Of a stretch of 64,000 nt of DNA, positions 11,101 to 19,317 are shown piece by piece (position 1 is the stretch's first letter; each line of letters starts with the position of its first letter). Position numbers and translations under genes: made by a program. The stretch spans positions 13,418,427-13,482,426 of the forward strand of contig OX442315.1 in NCBI GenBank assembly GCA_949358305.1, given 5' to 3'. The notes under the pieces are model-generated. The model ran no database searches. It saw only the letters and a list, made by a program, of their open reading frames with translations, and was not told where the DNA came from. Origin of the DNA: Strigamia acuminata. Its lineage: Eukaryota > Arthropoda > Chilopoda > Geophilomorpha > Linotaeniidae.

Positions 11101-14100
11101 TTCTGTGTAGGTACCCGCCAGTAACAATTGGCCAACGCGCTGAACCGCGTCGTATTTACTTGCCAGAGCCTTTGAGACGAATTTATTTTCACTGCCTTCA
11201 CTTCCCGCCAACTTCTGGCCACCTCGGAATTGAAAAGACTATGATGCGTTTAAAAACGCGTGTTTTTTGGCCAGGAATGAAGCGAGATGTGGCTGAGTGG
11301 ATCAAAGTATGTGGGCCATGCCAGAGAGCGAAGGTTGAACGACGTTTGCCAATGGGAGAAATGGAAACGGCAAAACCACGCCGTCGTTTCAGAACCATTT
11401 ACGTCGACTACTTTGGGAAAAAGTTGAAGTCTAGCCAGGGTAATTGCTACGCGTTCGTGATGGTGGATGCGGCTAGCAGATGGGTTGACGTTCGGCTTAC
11501 TGAAAATGCAGATGTGCCAACTACCATCAGGCAAATTGAGAAATTTGTGCAACGATGGGCCTTTCCAAAGACTTTAATTAGTGACAATGCGCCTACTTTT
11601 CGTTCTGCGCGTTTTCAAGCGCACTGTGCGGGAATGGGCATTGTAAATAAGTACATATCTGTGTATCATCCGCAAGGGAATTTGGCGGAGCGCCTAAACC
11701 AGTCGCTGAAGACCTGCATTCTCGCGTACATCGACGAACACGTGAATTGGGACCGTCATATTGGCTACTTCATTTTGGCCATTAATGCCAGCTATCAAAC
11801 ATCGCTGAAGTTCTCACCATATATGATGATCGTGGGGCAGGAAGCGCGTTATCCAGGCGACCTCGACAGCGACACCGACGACGGGGATCCTCTCCCGCCG
11901 GATGAGGCGAGGTATTTACATCGTTACATGCTACGCGTCGGAGCCGAGGCACGGAAGAACTTGGAGATAGCGAACCTGCGACATAAGCGATGGTACGATC
12001 GGAAACGGCGGCCCCACGACTTCAAGCCTGGCGACTGGGTCACGCTGAGGAGCAGGATCTTGTCGTCGGCGGACAAGCAGGTTTCAGCGGGTTTCCAGCA
12101 GCGTACCGAAGGGATTTACATCATCCACCGGATCATCGGACCGAATACCGTGCTGCTGATGAAGGAGGACGGAAGTGTTACACAACCTTACCACATCGTG
12201 GACCTCCGACATTGGTATCGCGACCCGGATGAAGACGCGAAGGACTCGGAGGATGTTCCGGACCCGCTGGAGGTGCTGAGTGCTGTTGGATACGGTTGCG
12301 GCGCTAGTTCTATTTCCCGGGTGGATATGGACGATATACACGCCCGGGTGGACAAATTCAGTGCGGAATCACGTGAGATTTGCATAAAATATTATGCCGA
12401 GAACAACATTTGGTATGATGATTGTGAACAGGAAGAGGATCCGCCATAACAGCCTTCTTTTTATGTTTTTTAAAGTGTTTATTAATAATAATTCATTTTT
12501 TAGCATTGTTTCAATTTTTATAAGAGTTTTGGTGTTCGTGTTGATTTTTGTTTACATTGGGATGAGTGTGTTGTTGTGTTTTTTGATGTATTTTGCACTA
12601 ATATTTGGTTTTGGAATATTTTTTACTGATTGTTGATATTCGCTGACGTTTCGAGGGGGAATGCGGGGTCAAAACTCCATTCTTTTCCCGTCGGAGTGTT
12701 TACGCGACTTTGTTTTCATTAACTTTGAATTTTGTCTTTGATATTTAGTGTAGTGCATTTCTAGTGTTTAATAAGTGTCGAGATGCCCTTATGGCGTGAT
12801 TTAATGCGATTAACGCATTCCTGGCCTGGCGCTTATGCTAGTAGTTTTTCTTGTTATTGTTTAGTTTTTAGAGCGCTTAACGCTTGCGTTGTTTAGTCCG
12901 CGCGTTAGTTATTTAATGAGTTTACGCGATAAGTTCTCGCGCCTCGTTAGTGTATTGTTTAATCATTCCAATTGTTATTTGATTTTTTTTGTATCGTGTT
13001 TTACTTTCGTTTTCAGATTTTGAACAGAGATTAAAACACTCTGGTCCGAGGGGTGTGTCACGGCCCGGCATTTACGCGCTTTGTAATCCTCACCTAATTG
13101 TTGTGTTGTGCGCGTTATTCCGTGTGTTTTCCACCATTGTTAAAACTCCCAATAAATCCCTAAACCTATTTGTGTTTGAATTTGAGTTTTGATTTGTCCT
13201 CATTTCTTATTCATGTTTATCCCTTGATTTGGTCTGGTGTGGCTCAATTCTGCCACATCAGACTAGTCTAAGTTGTGTATTTCCCACTGTTACCCCTCCT
13301 GATTTCGTTTAGTTCATCCTAACTAATTTAAATGTTTAGTCACTCGCGACTGACTCATCGCGATGATTATTCACGAGCGCGCCTGATTGGCTTACGCGTG
13401 CTTGACTCATGGTTCTCCCCTCGTTTTCTGTGATAGACTTGGCCCAAGTTCACTTCTGAGCTGTTTCAGCCAAGTCTGATCAGAAGGCGTAAGACCATGA
13501 GCTATCGTAAGTGCCTTAGCTGGCCGTTGTGCATTTGGCAGTCTCTCCTGTGTTAACTCACAGTATAACTCCATGCCACGTAATTGTGCATGTTTGAGTA
13601 TATTCATGGTCATATCGCGTGTCTAAATTCCGCGTGTCATCTTTGTTTCCTTTCCTTTCGATGTTCTTTTGTGTTTACACGACGTTTTATGCCGCTGACG
13701 TGCCTCTGGACTAGAAATTGGATTCAAGTAGCTAATGAGTTGTTTATTTCGTCTTTTGCGCGCGATTAGTGCGCGCTTGCTCGGTCTGGCCGCTCCGCCA
13801 TTAGGGGTCCCTGCCAGATTAGCCTAAGCCACGTTTGCATTGTTAATTCCGCACGTGAGCAGTACTTCTTCCATTTTTAAGGCTCCAACAAACCCGGTAA
13901 AATTTGTGAAATGATCGAATAGGGGAATAAGCTTGCCGCCACCCTCCAGGCTGCTTATTGTTGCCCGGGCCCTTATTCGGGACCAGGCTCTCCCAGTATC
14001 GTAACTGGCGCGCCTTTCAAACGCGGTTTCCAAAACCAGAAACAACCGGTTCATGACAATGTGCATAAAACTTTATTTCATAAATGGAAATAACATTTTA

Positions 14101-16772
14101 TAAAAAAAAAAATCAAAATTATATTAACTTAAATAGTCATAACAATCACAAAAATAAATAAAAATCCAAACTACTTTTCCTAGTGGTAGTTAGTAGTAAT
14201 GAGGCTCGACCAATGGGATTTATGACTTTTGAGTCGAACAAGAGTATAATTATACACATCATTTCATCAAAAATATTACAAATCACTTTATGAACTTTCA
14301 AAGACACCAGCGGGAGTAGTCATGCTTTGTGCTGGTTTTACCTTCTCATTGTTCACCACTGTGAACAGACAGCAGCCTCCATGAGCTAATAAGTGGGTCA
14401 AATCATAAAATCGACTAAAAAAATCGACGAAAACATAGACTAAAAACTCAATACCCTTGGGTGTTGATTACTCGTATCTGAACAGGGGTGTTTGATTTTT
14501 TTGTTGATTTTTTATTCGATGTTTTAGTCGATGTTTTTAGTTTCACTCGAATTTTTAGTCAATCTCATAGATTTTTTTAGTCAATTTTTTTCGATTTTTA
14601 GTCGATTTTATCGATTTTTAGTCGATTTTTATTGTTTTTTAGTCGATTTTATCGATTTTAGTCGATTTTTATCGATTTTTAGTCGATTTTATCGATTTTT
14701 AGTCGATTTTATCGATTTTTAGTCGATTTTATCGATTTTTAGTCGATTTTATCGATTTTTAGTTGAGTTTATCGATTTTTAATCGATTTTATCGATTTTT
14801 AGTTGGTTTTTCTACTTTTAGTCGATTTTATCGCTTTTTAGTAGATTTTATCGATATTTTAATCGATTTAATAGTAGATTTTATCGGTTTTTAGTTTTGT
14901 CCAACCATTATACTTATTAAAATATTTACCATGCCACATAATTGACATCCAGTAGAATATAAGAGTGCTTTTGTTTTTTCCACTACTATCGTCCACTTCC
15001 TTTGTTAATTTGTTTAATGATCTATGTAATGATGCTGCCCACATAAGGATTGAGCACAAGTAGATCGTCGCTGCCAATGCTAGTGGGCCTAAAAATGGAA
15101 CCTGTAATGACATTGATTATTTGCAAATATTGTTCAATCGTTTCAAATATGAGGTAGTTTACTACAAGTATGAGAATCATCAAAATCAATGGAATCCATT
15201 TGTAAATGTTTACTGCTTCGGATGAAGTGAATAATGCCCAAGAGAATCCTGATCGAATGTTCTCTTGAAAAAGTGTGATGTTCACCTGGTTCTATTACAT
15301 TAAAAAAAGTATTGTTATATGCTTAATTACGAAATTGTGCTGTGTTGCCCCGCTGTGGAGGGCATGCCCTAAAATGCAAGTTTGACCATATCTGGGGATC
15401 TGATTGTCTTTTTTTAAAGAAAATTTATGATTCTTAAGAATAAATTTATAAGCCGACAGTAAGGGGTTTCATTAAATGAGTGATTAGTTGATTACTTTGA
15501 TTACTTTGATTAGTTGATTATTTGATGTATCATGTGATTGAATTCAACCAATCCTGAGAATAATCATTTCATCAAATAAGCAACTAATCAAGTAATCAAG
15601 TAATCATCCCAAACCATGATTTTCTGCTGACTTTGGTCGATTATAAGTGCTCTCTCAACTCAAACCAACATGGCGGCGCCAGACCCGCTTCAACTACACA
15701 AGGTCATAATACAATAAAGTGTGCTCAGTTTAGGTTAAACTGAACACATTAAACAAGTTAGGGAGTTGCAATTGTTACTTGTAGCAACTTTTTTTAAACA
15801 ATTGCTACGTATCTAGGTTACAGTTTAAACAATTCTGCCCATCGGAACAAATTGTTCCGGTTGCTCGCATCACCTTTTTAGGTTGCCTCATGTGACCAAC
15901 ACAGAAAGTCATGTGACCTTCACATAATCACACATACCAATAATCACATAATCAGATTTTTTGTTGGGCCCTCAATAATTGAGTGATTATGATTATTACA
16001 ATAATCAAAGTAATCAACTAATCACTCATTTAATGAAACCCCTTAGTGACGTGTTTAGAGGTTGCCGCAAATCACAATTATCACTGCCAATTAGATTTAT
16101 AAAAATTCTAAAAAAAAAAATAAAATAAAAAAATTTGTAAGTAAAGAAACATTTTTTTTTATTGAAACAATAGGTGTAATTTCATGAATTAAAAGAATGA
16201 ACCATTTTTGATTATGGAAATTACCGTACTACCCCGTTTAAACGCCTGGATTCATTCAAGCGCCCCCTCCGTTTTAGCGCCTGGCTGTCATCGCCCCTAA
16301 AGTTTATAGGCGCCGGGCCCGTATAAACGCCGGGGTAAAAAAAAGCCGCCTGATAAAAATTAAACGCCCGGGCGTTTAAACGGGGCAGTACGGTAAGATT
16401 TTTTAAAGGATTTTACTTGGACGGAGTTTGGATCTGTTGGCCGCAACAAACCAACTTCCGTCGGCCGATATAAATTTGCCGTGAACGTGTTCCCATAGGA
16501 AAAAACTTGCAAGTAAAACTATTTTTAAATCATATTTATAAAAATTTAGGAGTGTTTGTAATTTTGCTGATATTTTGAAAACAAATGCAACCGCATTAAA
16601 ATAGAATTACAGACACAAGTATGACACGCCTACACTCAATAAGCAATCAAAAAACATCAGAAAATCTAAAAACAAACATTTTCAGAAAAACCTTTTGTGT
16701 GTGTTATGGTTATTATTTGTTACGATGTTTTTGTTCTTAAGTTAAATTAGAATTAAATGTAAGACTTACCAT
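2134..16772 (-). CDS. TMEM68-like: TMEM68-like copy B, probable pseudoenzyme with a 10.6-kb intron
   Basis: Proposed coding exons are 16772-16770 (ATG, then donor GTAAGT), 15285-15163, 15101-14930, 4306-3945, 3582-3519, 2838-2781, 2629-2566 and 2493-2134. The lengths (3, 123, 172, 362, 64, 58, 64, 360 nt) keep one open frame of about 401 aa. Two membrane segments lead into W-H-G-Y-K-V, then the acyltransferase domain, P-I-I-P-V-F, and a C-terminal L-I-D-K-H-Q block that closely resembles human TMEM68. A C-terminal tail of about 80 residues is not seen in other copies. Exons 3 and 4 are fused here. The motif is Y-Q-G-P-L-P-I-D, with glutamine (CAA) for the catalytic histidine, and the Gly-Gly pair of exon 4 is absent. 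An open frame with a lost active site suggests a pseudoenzyme. The split start exon is the least certain part. Confidence 0.72.
2879..3148. repeat. TA-flanked MITE (CTGTATTTTATCGATTAAGAG family)
   Basis: Inverted ends read TGTATTTTATCGATTAAGAG on the left and CTCTTAATCGGTAAAATACGG on the right, with TA on both sides (2877-2878, 3149-3150). Related copies lie at 17539-17891 and 28693-28773. It sits in the intron between exons 5 and 6 of the copy B transcript (3518-2839). Confidence 0.75.
3160..3505. repeat. TA-flanked MITE (TACCCCACT / CGGCATGCCG family)
   Basis: Inverted ends share a TTACCCCACT block and a GCATGCCG block, flanked by TA at 3158-3159 and 3506-3507. Its inner edge is about 12 bp from the GTATGC donor of the 64-nt exon of copy B. 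Single ends of the same family occur near 23230-23345 and 27843-27940. Confidence 0.65.
3632..3934. repeat. Inverted-repeat element built of CATTTTAGCGA units
   Basis: Several CATTTTAGCGA copies on the left (3645-3720) face their complements TCGCTAAAATG on the right (3860-3925). The middle carries a G/C-rich stretch. It fills the intron between exons 3 and 4 of copy B. Looks like a MITE with subrepeats; exact ends not fixed. Confidence 0.55.
4480..4538. repeat. Left part of a TA-MITE split by the Gypsy element
   Basis: The sequence just left of the Gypsy LTR (TTTTACATTTATATGT) continues after the other LTR as ATGTGCATAAAACTTTATTTC. This reproduces an unbroken stretch in the copy at 1824-1850. 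The outer limit is uncertain, and 4307-4480 shows nothing recognisable. Confidence 0.6.
4539..5541 (+). repeat. 5' LTR of the Gypsy element
   Basis: 1,003 bp, TGTCACGG...CATGACA, same as 13056-14058. An AATAAA at about 4634-4639 could serve as the polyadenylation signal. Short frames inside it are repeated identically in the other LTR and are not genes. Confidence 0.95.
5544..5561 (+). other. Primer binding site, tRNA-Phe type
   Basis: TGGTGCCGAAACCCGGGA begins two bases after the 5' LTR. It is complementary to the 3' end of eukaryotic tRNA-Phe (...GGGTTTCGGCACCA), which would prime minus-strand synthesis. Confidence 0.85.
5755..7743 (+). CDS. Gypsy Gag polyprotein, interrupted by one in-frame TAA
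   Basis: The first ATG of the frame is at 5755 (M-A-N-K-E-E). The frame runs to a TAA at 6493-6495, then stays open in the same frame to TAG at 7741-7743. The first 246 codons are charged and Glu/Arg-rich. The second part holds a Gln-rich stretch followed by a capsid-like domain: K-L-P-E-F-D, L-K-G-E-A-L-D-W-Y, and an F-x-D-A-F region typical of retrotransposon Gag. The C-terminus has a lone C-P-H-C instead of a full CCHC zinc knuckle. The TAA is either a recent nonsense mutation or a programmed readthrough site; with no LTR divergence noticed, both remain open. The 3' end overlaps pol and carries a -1 frameshift signal. Confidence 0.85.
6493..6495 (+). other. In-frame TAA inside Gypsy gag
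   Basis: CGA-TAA-ATA-ATT separates an N-terminal gag segment (5755-6492) from the capsid-coding part (6496-7743), both in frame 1. There is no ATG just downstream; the next start-like codon in frame is a GTG at 6520. Confidence 0.8.
7647..12449 (+). CDS. Gypsy Pol polyprotein: protease, RT, RNase H, integrase with AT-hooks
   Basis: The open frame lies -1 relative to gag, up to 1,600 residues if counted from the ATG at 7647; the natural product would be a Gag-Pol fusion from the slip at 7680-7686. Residues from 7647: protease D-S-G at about 115 and L-L-L-G-R-D near 185; RT with V-P-K-K-D-G-R-W-R and Y-I-D-D at about 587-590; RNase H beginning T-D-A at about 737; a basic spacer with three AT-hook-like motifs at 979-1016; integrase zinc region from H1182 to C-x2-C; catalytic D1254, D1313, E1348 (34 residues between the last pair). 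A G-D-W-V region follows near the C-terminus. I see no stop or frameshift. This is a Ty3/Gypsy domain order (RT before integrase). Confidence 0.93.
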   Translation: MPALLQTLGRSGKRERAPTEVRRQSGGPKEEVGLTPKAVSEPPEVKRVLPPKSVLTAPNTDPILPKLTSFVMISPKEKDVSEEPKIEIGIGERVRRDSQYVKIVWNDIQFIAQFDSGAQTCIMAQDLYEKLHEKMGVDLVVLHETIRVANNQLVEVLGSVEITVRAPQTLISFVCLVIEDSSADLLLGRDFCRAVGLCTDHGLNCWFIRGSEERRSFMTMRQALASDPVLLLPLIPAAPKMAVPAPISDVNCVLLNHRTLPTETFELPHDDAPFRVKVVVSRKTAENRSWTFLWSPPRREKSRRIPRCTRVYRRPMSFSQFRRSKRVRRARKRLSQSAESSVPSVPPDSVISDVKGKVDSTGGQFSPTTNFVEYLPCPDPTKLDWIYGQLSNQLSPKRITHLIDALKPVSNIFREEVGLCNNTLFEVDLKPDFRPIHVPVRPVNPAKKAIIDQYIDQKLAQGIIRRSKSDCAVAPVVVPKKDGRWRCAMDFRPINAQTMPDVYPLPDIDNIFSYLGGAKWFSIIDGREAFHQIGVRPGDERFLAFITHRGLYEYVRMPFGPINGPATLQRAMNLTLAEFLYKCVFVYIDDIIVFSKTFEEHVEHLKQVLTLLDAAGFTMNAGKTELCKRSLEVLGHIVEEGKIRPNPKKTSAIQLFPAPTNVKELQRFKGMIGYYSSFFPGYSKTCEVFRPLMKKNAPWNWTDGCQAAFEYLRDHVATSTLQRRFPDWSKPYILQTDASYSGLGAALMQLDNNGIRVPIAFASRALNSAEKNYNVTEIECLAAVWAVKRFRSYLELMDFYLESDHKCLKWLFAQREPKGRLARWILSMSDFRFTFLHCSGTSNRVADALSRAPVDPAIEIGDDDCPLVDDATYCAFFDDFASWPTIEMVELDEHFVPKPSGSKIVNAAKLRKKSRILQKKREFEELEPLELFGDSDTRPPKPPGPSRGGSVPADMENAVFGAHQLSGVITPPAALPPKGRVGRPCKVKVVPSDPVPKRKRGRPPKQKRKVGRPKKIVSPARSEHSSSPASPVSNRGKSGSERFLSDHSSDEYRTTVPPLSTRPTTRSRQTQQPLVDGQVSPYESEDLDEDRPAEHPAYELLPTQKRMREVQLADGWAKGIIMYLDTGHLPPDEDEAEKIKKQSVDMALYHGLLCRYPPVTIGQRAEPRRIYLPEPLRRIYFHCLHFPPTSGHLGIEKTMMRLKTRVFWPGMKRDVAEWIKVCGPCQRAKVERRLPMGEMETAKPRRRFRTIYVDYFGKKLKSSQGNCYAFVMVDAASRWVDVRLTENADVPTTIRQIEKFVQRWAFPKTLISDNAPTFRSARFQAHCAGMGIVNKYISVYHPQGNLAERLNQSLKTCILAYIDEHVNWDRHIGYFILAINASYQTSLKFSPYMMIVGQEARYPGDLDSDTDDGDPLPPDEARYLHRYMLRVGAEARKNLEIANLRHKRWYDRKRRPHDFKPGDWVTLRSRILSSADKQVSAGFQQRTEGIYIIHRIIGPNTVLLMKEDGSVTQPYHIVDLRHWYRDPDEDAKDSEDVPDPLEVLSAVGYGCGASSISRVDMDDIHARVDKFSAESREICIKYYAENNIWYDDCEQEEDPP
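7680..7730 (+). promoter_or_regulatory. Programmed -1 ribosomal frameshift signal, gag to pol
   Basis: G-GGA-AAC at 7680-7686 is in the gag frame, a canonical X-XXY-YYZ heptamer. A 6-nt spacer follows, then a hairpin: arm 7693-7703 (GGGCCCCCACT) pairs with 7719-7730 (AGTGGTGGACCC) as two G/C-rich helices with one mismatch and a one-base bulge, and a 15-nt loop. A slip by -1 enters the pol frame exactly. Gag ends 57 nt later. Confidence 0.85.
10581..10695 (+). other. AT-hook cluster in Gypsy pol
   Basis: Within about 40 residues the Pol frame encodes G-R-V-G-R-P, K-R-K-R-G-R-P-P-K and K-V-G-R-P-K-K. G-R-P cores in basic context are the signature of AT-hook DNA-minor-groove binding. They lie between RNase H and integrase. 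Confidence 0.75.
12450..13055 (+). other. Gypsy 3' non-coding region
   Basis: T-rich non-coding stretch after pol. Purine runs occur at 12652-12662 (CGAGGGGGAA) and just before the LTR (CCGAGGGG, 13046-13053); the latter is the likely, weak, polypurine tract. Confidence 0.6.
13056..14058 (+). repeat. 3' LTR of the Gypsy element
   Basis: Matches 4539-5541 at a constant 8,517-bp offset from end to end with no indel; I noticed no substitutions. Confidence 0.95.
14063..14246. repeat. Right part of the TA-MITE split by the Gypsy element
   Basis: Continues the repeat interrupted at 4538. It ends in GAGTCGAACAAGAGTA followed by TA (14247-14248), the standard right terminus of the TATACTC family. 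Confidence 0.75.
14410..14890. repeat. AT-rich tandem repeat, about 20-bp unit
   Basis: Head-to-tail AGTCGATTTTATCGATTTTT units, drifting at both margins. It lies just inside the intron next to exon 2 of copy B. Inverse copies of the unit at 14405-14450 suggest expansion of an arm of a hairpin element. Confidence 0.75.
15462..16043. repeat. TA-flanked MITE (AGGGGTTTCATTAAATGAG family)
   Basis: Terminal inverted repeats of roughly 40 bp beginning AGGGGTTTCATTAAATGAG, with TA at 15460-15461 and 16044-16045. It lies in the first intron of copy B. A lone end of the family sits at 20409-20461. Confidence 0.8.
16224..16393. repeat. TA-flanked 170-bp MITE (CCGTACTACCCCG family)
   Basis: Ends CCGTACTACCCCGTTTAAAC and GTTTAAACGGGGCAGTACGG, TA on each side. 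Largely self-complementary. A 453-bp relative is at 22198-22650. First intron of copy B. Confidence 0.8.
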
Positions 16773-17538
16773 TATGGGAACGTTTAAGTAAGCGCTTTAA
16801 GTTAACATTTCGCGTGTCGTTTTGAATTCGTTGACTACAGGCGCACATCTGGTGCGGTGATGACGTAATGATCGATCAATCAAGGAAGTTATTCGGTTAG
16901 ACTCTCTTTAGTTTCTATCAGGATCTATCAATGATATTTTGTGGGCAATTGTTACACTCATGATTTCGTAAGTTTTAATATTAATTCAGTGGAATTGCTT
17001 CTGTTAAATTAGTGGGAAGCTATTATCAATCATTTTGATTAATTCTATTAAATTTTGAGTGTGGAGTGAAATGATACTGGAATTAATGAGGAAAAAAAGT
17101 TAATTTTTGATGATACTGTTGTTGTAATTTCTTTTTTTTTCCTCTATTTAATCTGCATAATGTATCCACATCTGTTTATGTGTTGTGTTAAATTTGTCTT
17201 TGAAATAAATAAAAAAATAACATAGAAATAAATTATTAATAAAATGAATAGATTTATTGAATTTTTCAAAAGAAAATTTTTACTTACCATATATTTTATT
17301 AAGGTGTATAAAGATGGTTCTTTTAGAAACTACATTAATTATTTTTAAATTATACAGCTACGAAATATTTTTTTAAAAGGTGTTGATAAGTTGCAAGGAA
17401 AGTGGAAGAAAATAGAAAGCTTTGTGTACAAATGAGTGTGGAAAAGTAAATACAGAACAGACTGAAAGTAATGAGATAAATGCCATCTGGTTATTTTTTG
17501 AAGATAAAGAGAGAGTACTGATTATGTGAAACATGGTA
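16773..17538. other. Spacer upstream of copy B
   Basis: AT-rich sequence that should include the 5' UTR and promoter of copy B. I see no gene, repeat or clear promoter motif. Confidence 0.4.
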
Positions 17539-17891
17539 ACGTATTTTATCGATTAAGAGCCACGGCTCTTAAGGCTTGTTTACATTGTTGCAAACGCGAA
17601 CGCAAATGCGAACGCGACAATTTCACGCGTGAAAGTTTGTGTGGCAACCCATACAAGTCTCCAGTTTTACACTTTACATTTCACACTAGTAGTTCACACT
17701 TTAATTGTTTAGCAATTGTATCTCGAGCAGTCATCGTCACACATTTGTTTAATGTAACAAGATAAGTCTGTACGTTCATCGTTCGTGAGGTTAAATACGG
17801 AAACAATACCGTAGTTTTGCAAAAATACGATATTCTTGGTGTCACAGCCACGGCTACTATTTGAGGGCGACTCTTAATCGGTAAAATATGG
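17539..17891. repeat. TA-flanked MITE (CGTATTTTATCGATTAAGAG family)
   Basis: Same terminal repeats as 2879-3148, flanked by TA at 17537-17538 and 17892-17893. The interior differs from the 2879 copy. Confidence 0.75.
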
Positions 17892-18398
17892 TATTAACTA
17901 TATCAATTGTCCTGTGTTGTTCTCTGGCCCTTCACTGAATGTCGCTGCAGTCACTCCTTTGTTGTAGACCCCAAATCCCAAACAAAGATGACTGACTAAA
18001 CAAATGACAAGGAAAACAAGTTGACATGGAAATAGTTTTGAATGAATGGAAGTGCATTGCTTTAAACAGAAATCTTTATATTTTTGTATTTTGTTTCCTA
18101 GAAAAACCATAGTGCAAAAAAAAATATTGATAATAGTTTTTATTCTTTTGGAAGTTTTCCTCTGTAATATTTAACCGAAGTTTGATTTTGTTCAAGATAA
18201 ATGACGTATATCATATATATTGAACGTCGGTAAAAAGAGGTAATTGTATTTAATTGTCCTGGGTGCTGTGAGCTATAGCTCCCCCTGTTGGCCAGCTTTG
18301 GCTAAGATTTGCTTTATTTGTAACAATTGGAAATAAATCAGTCTTGTCACGACAATCAAACCAAACGGTTGTCAATTCATTTCTCACAGGTGCATATA

Positions 18399-18704
18399 TT
18401 TTTTTCTACAGCGACACTACGCATCATCCGCCCATTACCGGTCACTGCCGCTGCACCAGGCACTGTAAGCGATCAACGCCCTTTCCGCACTCATTTTTGT
18501 GCCGTGTCTTGCGAGTTTGGAGACCTGACCTAACCTAACCTAATCTTATTCAAATTTTAATATGAACACCCTCCCACAAATAATCTCAAATGATGACCAA
18601 GAAAACGATCATTTGGAAAAAGTACAGAATCGTTATGCCTGGTGCACCGGCGGCGATCGGTAATGGGCGGATGATCGGTAGTGTCGTTGTAGAAAAAAAT
18701 AAAT
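18399..18704. repeat. Foldback element with about 64-bp arms
   Basis: The left arm, with CTACAGCGACACTACGCATC, is matched by an inverse right arm, with GATCGGTAGTGTCGTTGTAG. Both contain CCCATTACCG and a GGTGCA block. A CCTAACCTAACC tract sits in the loop. Spacer between copies B and C. Confidence 0.7.
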
Positions 18705-18835
18705 CCGGTAACCCTACGTTTCTGTGGTATTATACTGGCATAGCATGTCGATAAAGGGGAGTCACCGACCCCTAGTCAACATGATTAAAGGCCTAAACAA
18801 CTATTTGTACAGCTATTTGTACAACTACTTGAGAT

Positions 18836-19133
18836 TGTGAGAGTGGATGGACACCATTACGGCACGGGAATGCCGTACACACGACACGTTGATAGAAATG
18901 AGCACAAGACTGTATTTAATGGTTTATGGCCTTTATTTAGTGTCTAGGGGCCAGTATCTCATGCCTCTCCTATTGCTATCGCCGTATTGCTGCAGCGAAC
19001 CTGCGACCACATGCGGCAAACGCGGTTAGGGTTAACCTGTGTGCGGTGTGGTCGGTCAGTTGTTCATCCAGGACTCGGACCCTTAACCCATGGATCATTG
19101 TCTCTGGGCTTGTCCTGACAGTCACAACTTGTC
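18836..19133 (-). repeat. Partial solo LTR (TGTGAG...TCACA family)
   Basis: Begins TGTGAGAGTGGATGG and shares the GGCCTTTATT...GTGTCTAGGGG block and the following CTCATGCCTCTCCTA with 44099-44675. That block read on the minus strand gives an AATAAA signal. No target duplication was found, and the far end diverges after about 19050, so it is probably truncated or rearranged. Confidence 0.55.
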
Positions 19134-19317
19134 ACACTCTGTGTGATAAGGTAAATGTATTTTACTGTCTGGGTGACCACTACAACAGCAATAGATATAC
19201 ATTTGCCAAACGTTTGGATTTATATTTAGATAATGTACTTAAATCCTCTCTCCTGAGTTCTAGGAAACATTTTATTCATATTTTTAGTTTGTCCTAACAA
19301 ATTATTTTCCAATTATT

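Larger units (their letters stand above)
4539..14058 (+). mobile_element. Full-length Ty3/Gypsy LTR retrotransposon
   Basis: A 9,520-bp element bounded by 1,003-bp direct repeats (4539-5541 and 13056-14058) that begin TGT and end ACA. ATGT is present on both sides (4535-4538 and 14059-14062) as a 4-bp target duplication. Inside, in order: primer binding site, gag frame, overlapping pol frame (protease, reverse transcriptase, RNase H, integrase), and about 600 bp of 3' non-coding sequence. I noticed no differences between the two LTRs, which implies a recent insertion. It lies in antisense within an intron of copy B and inside an older TA-MITE. The one lesion in the coding part is an in-frame TAA in gag. 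No envelope-like gene is present. Confidence 0.95.
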
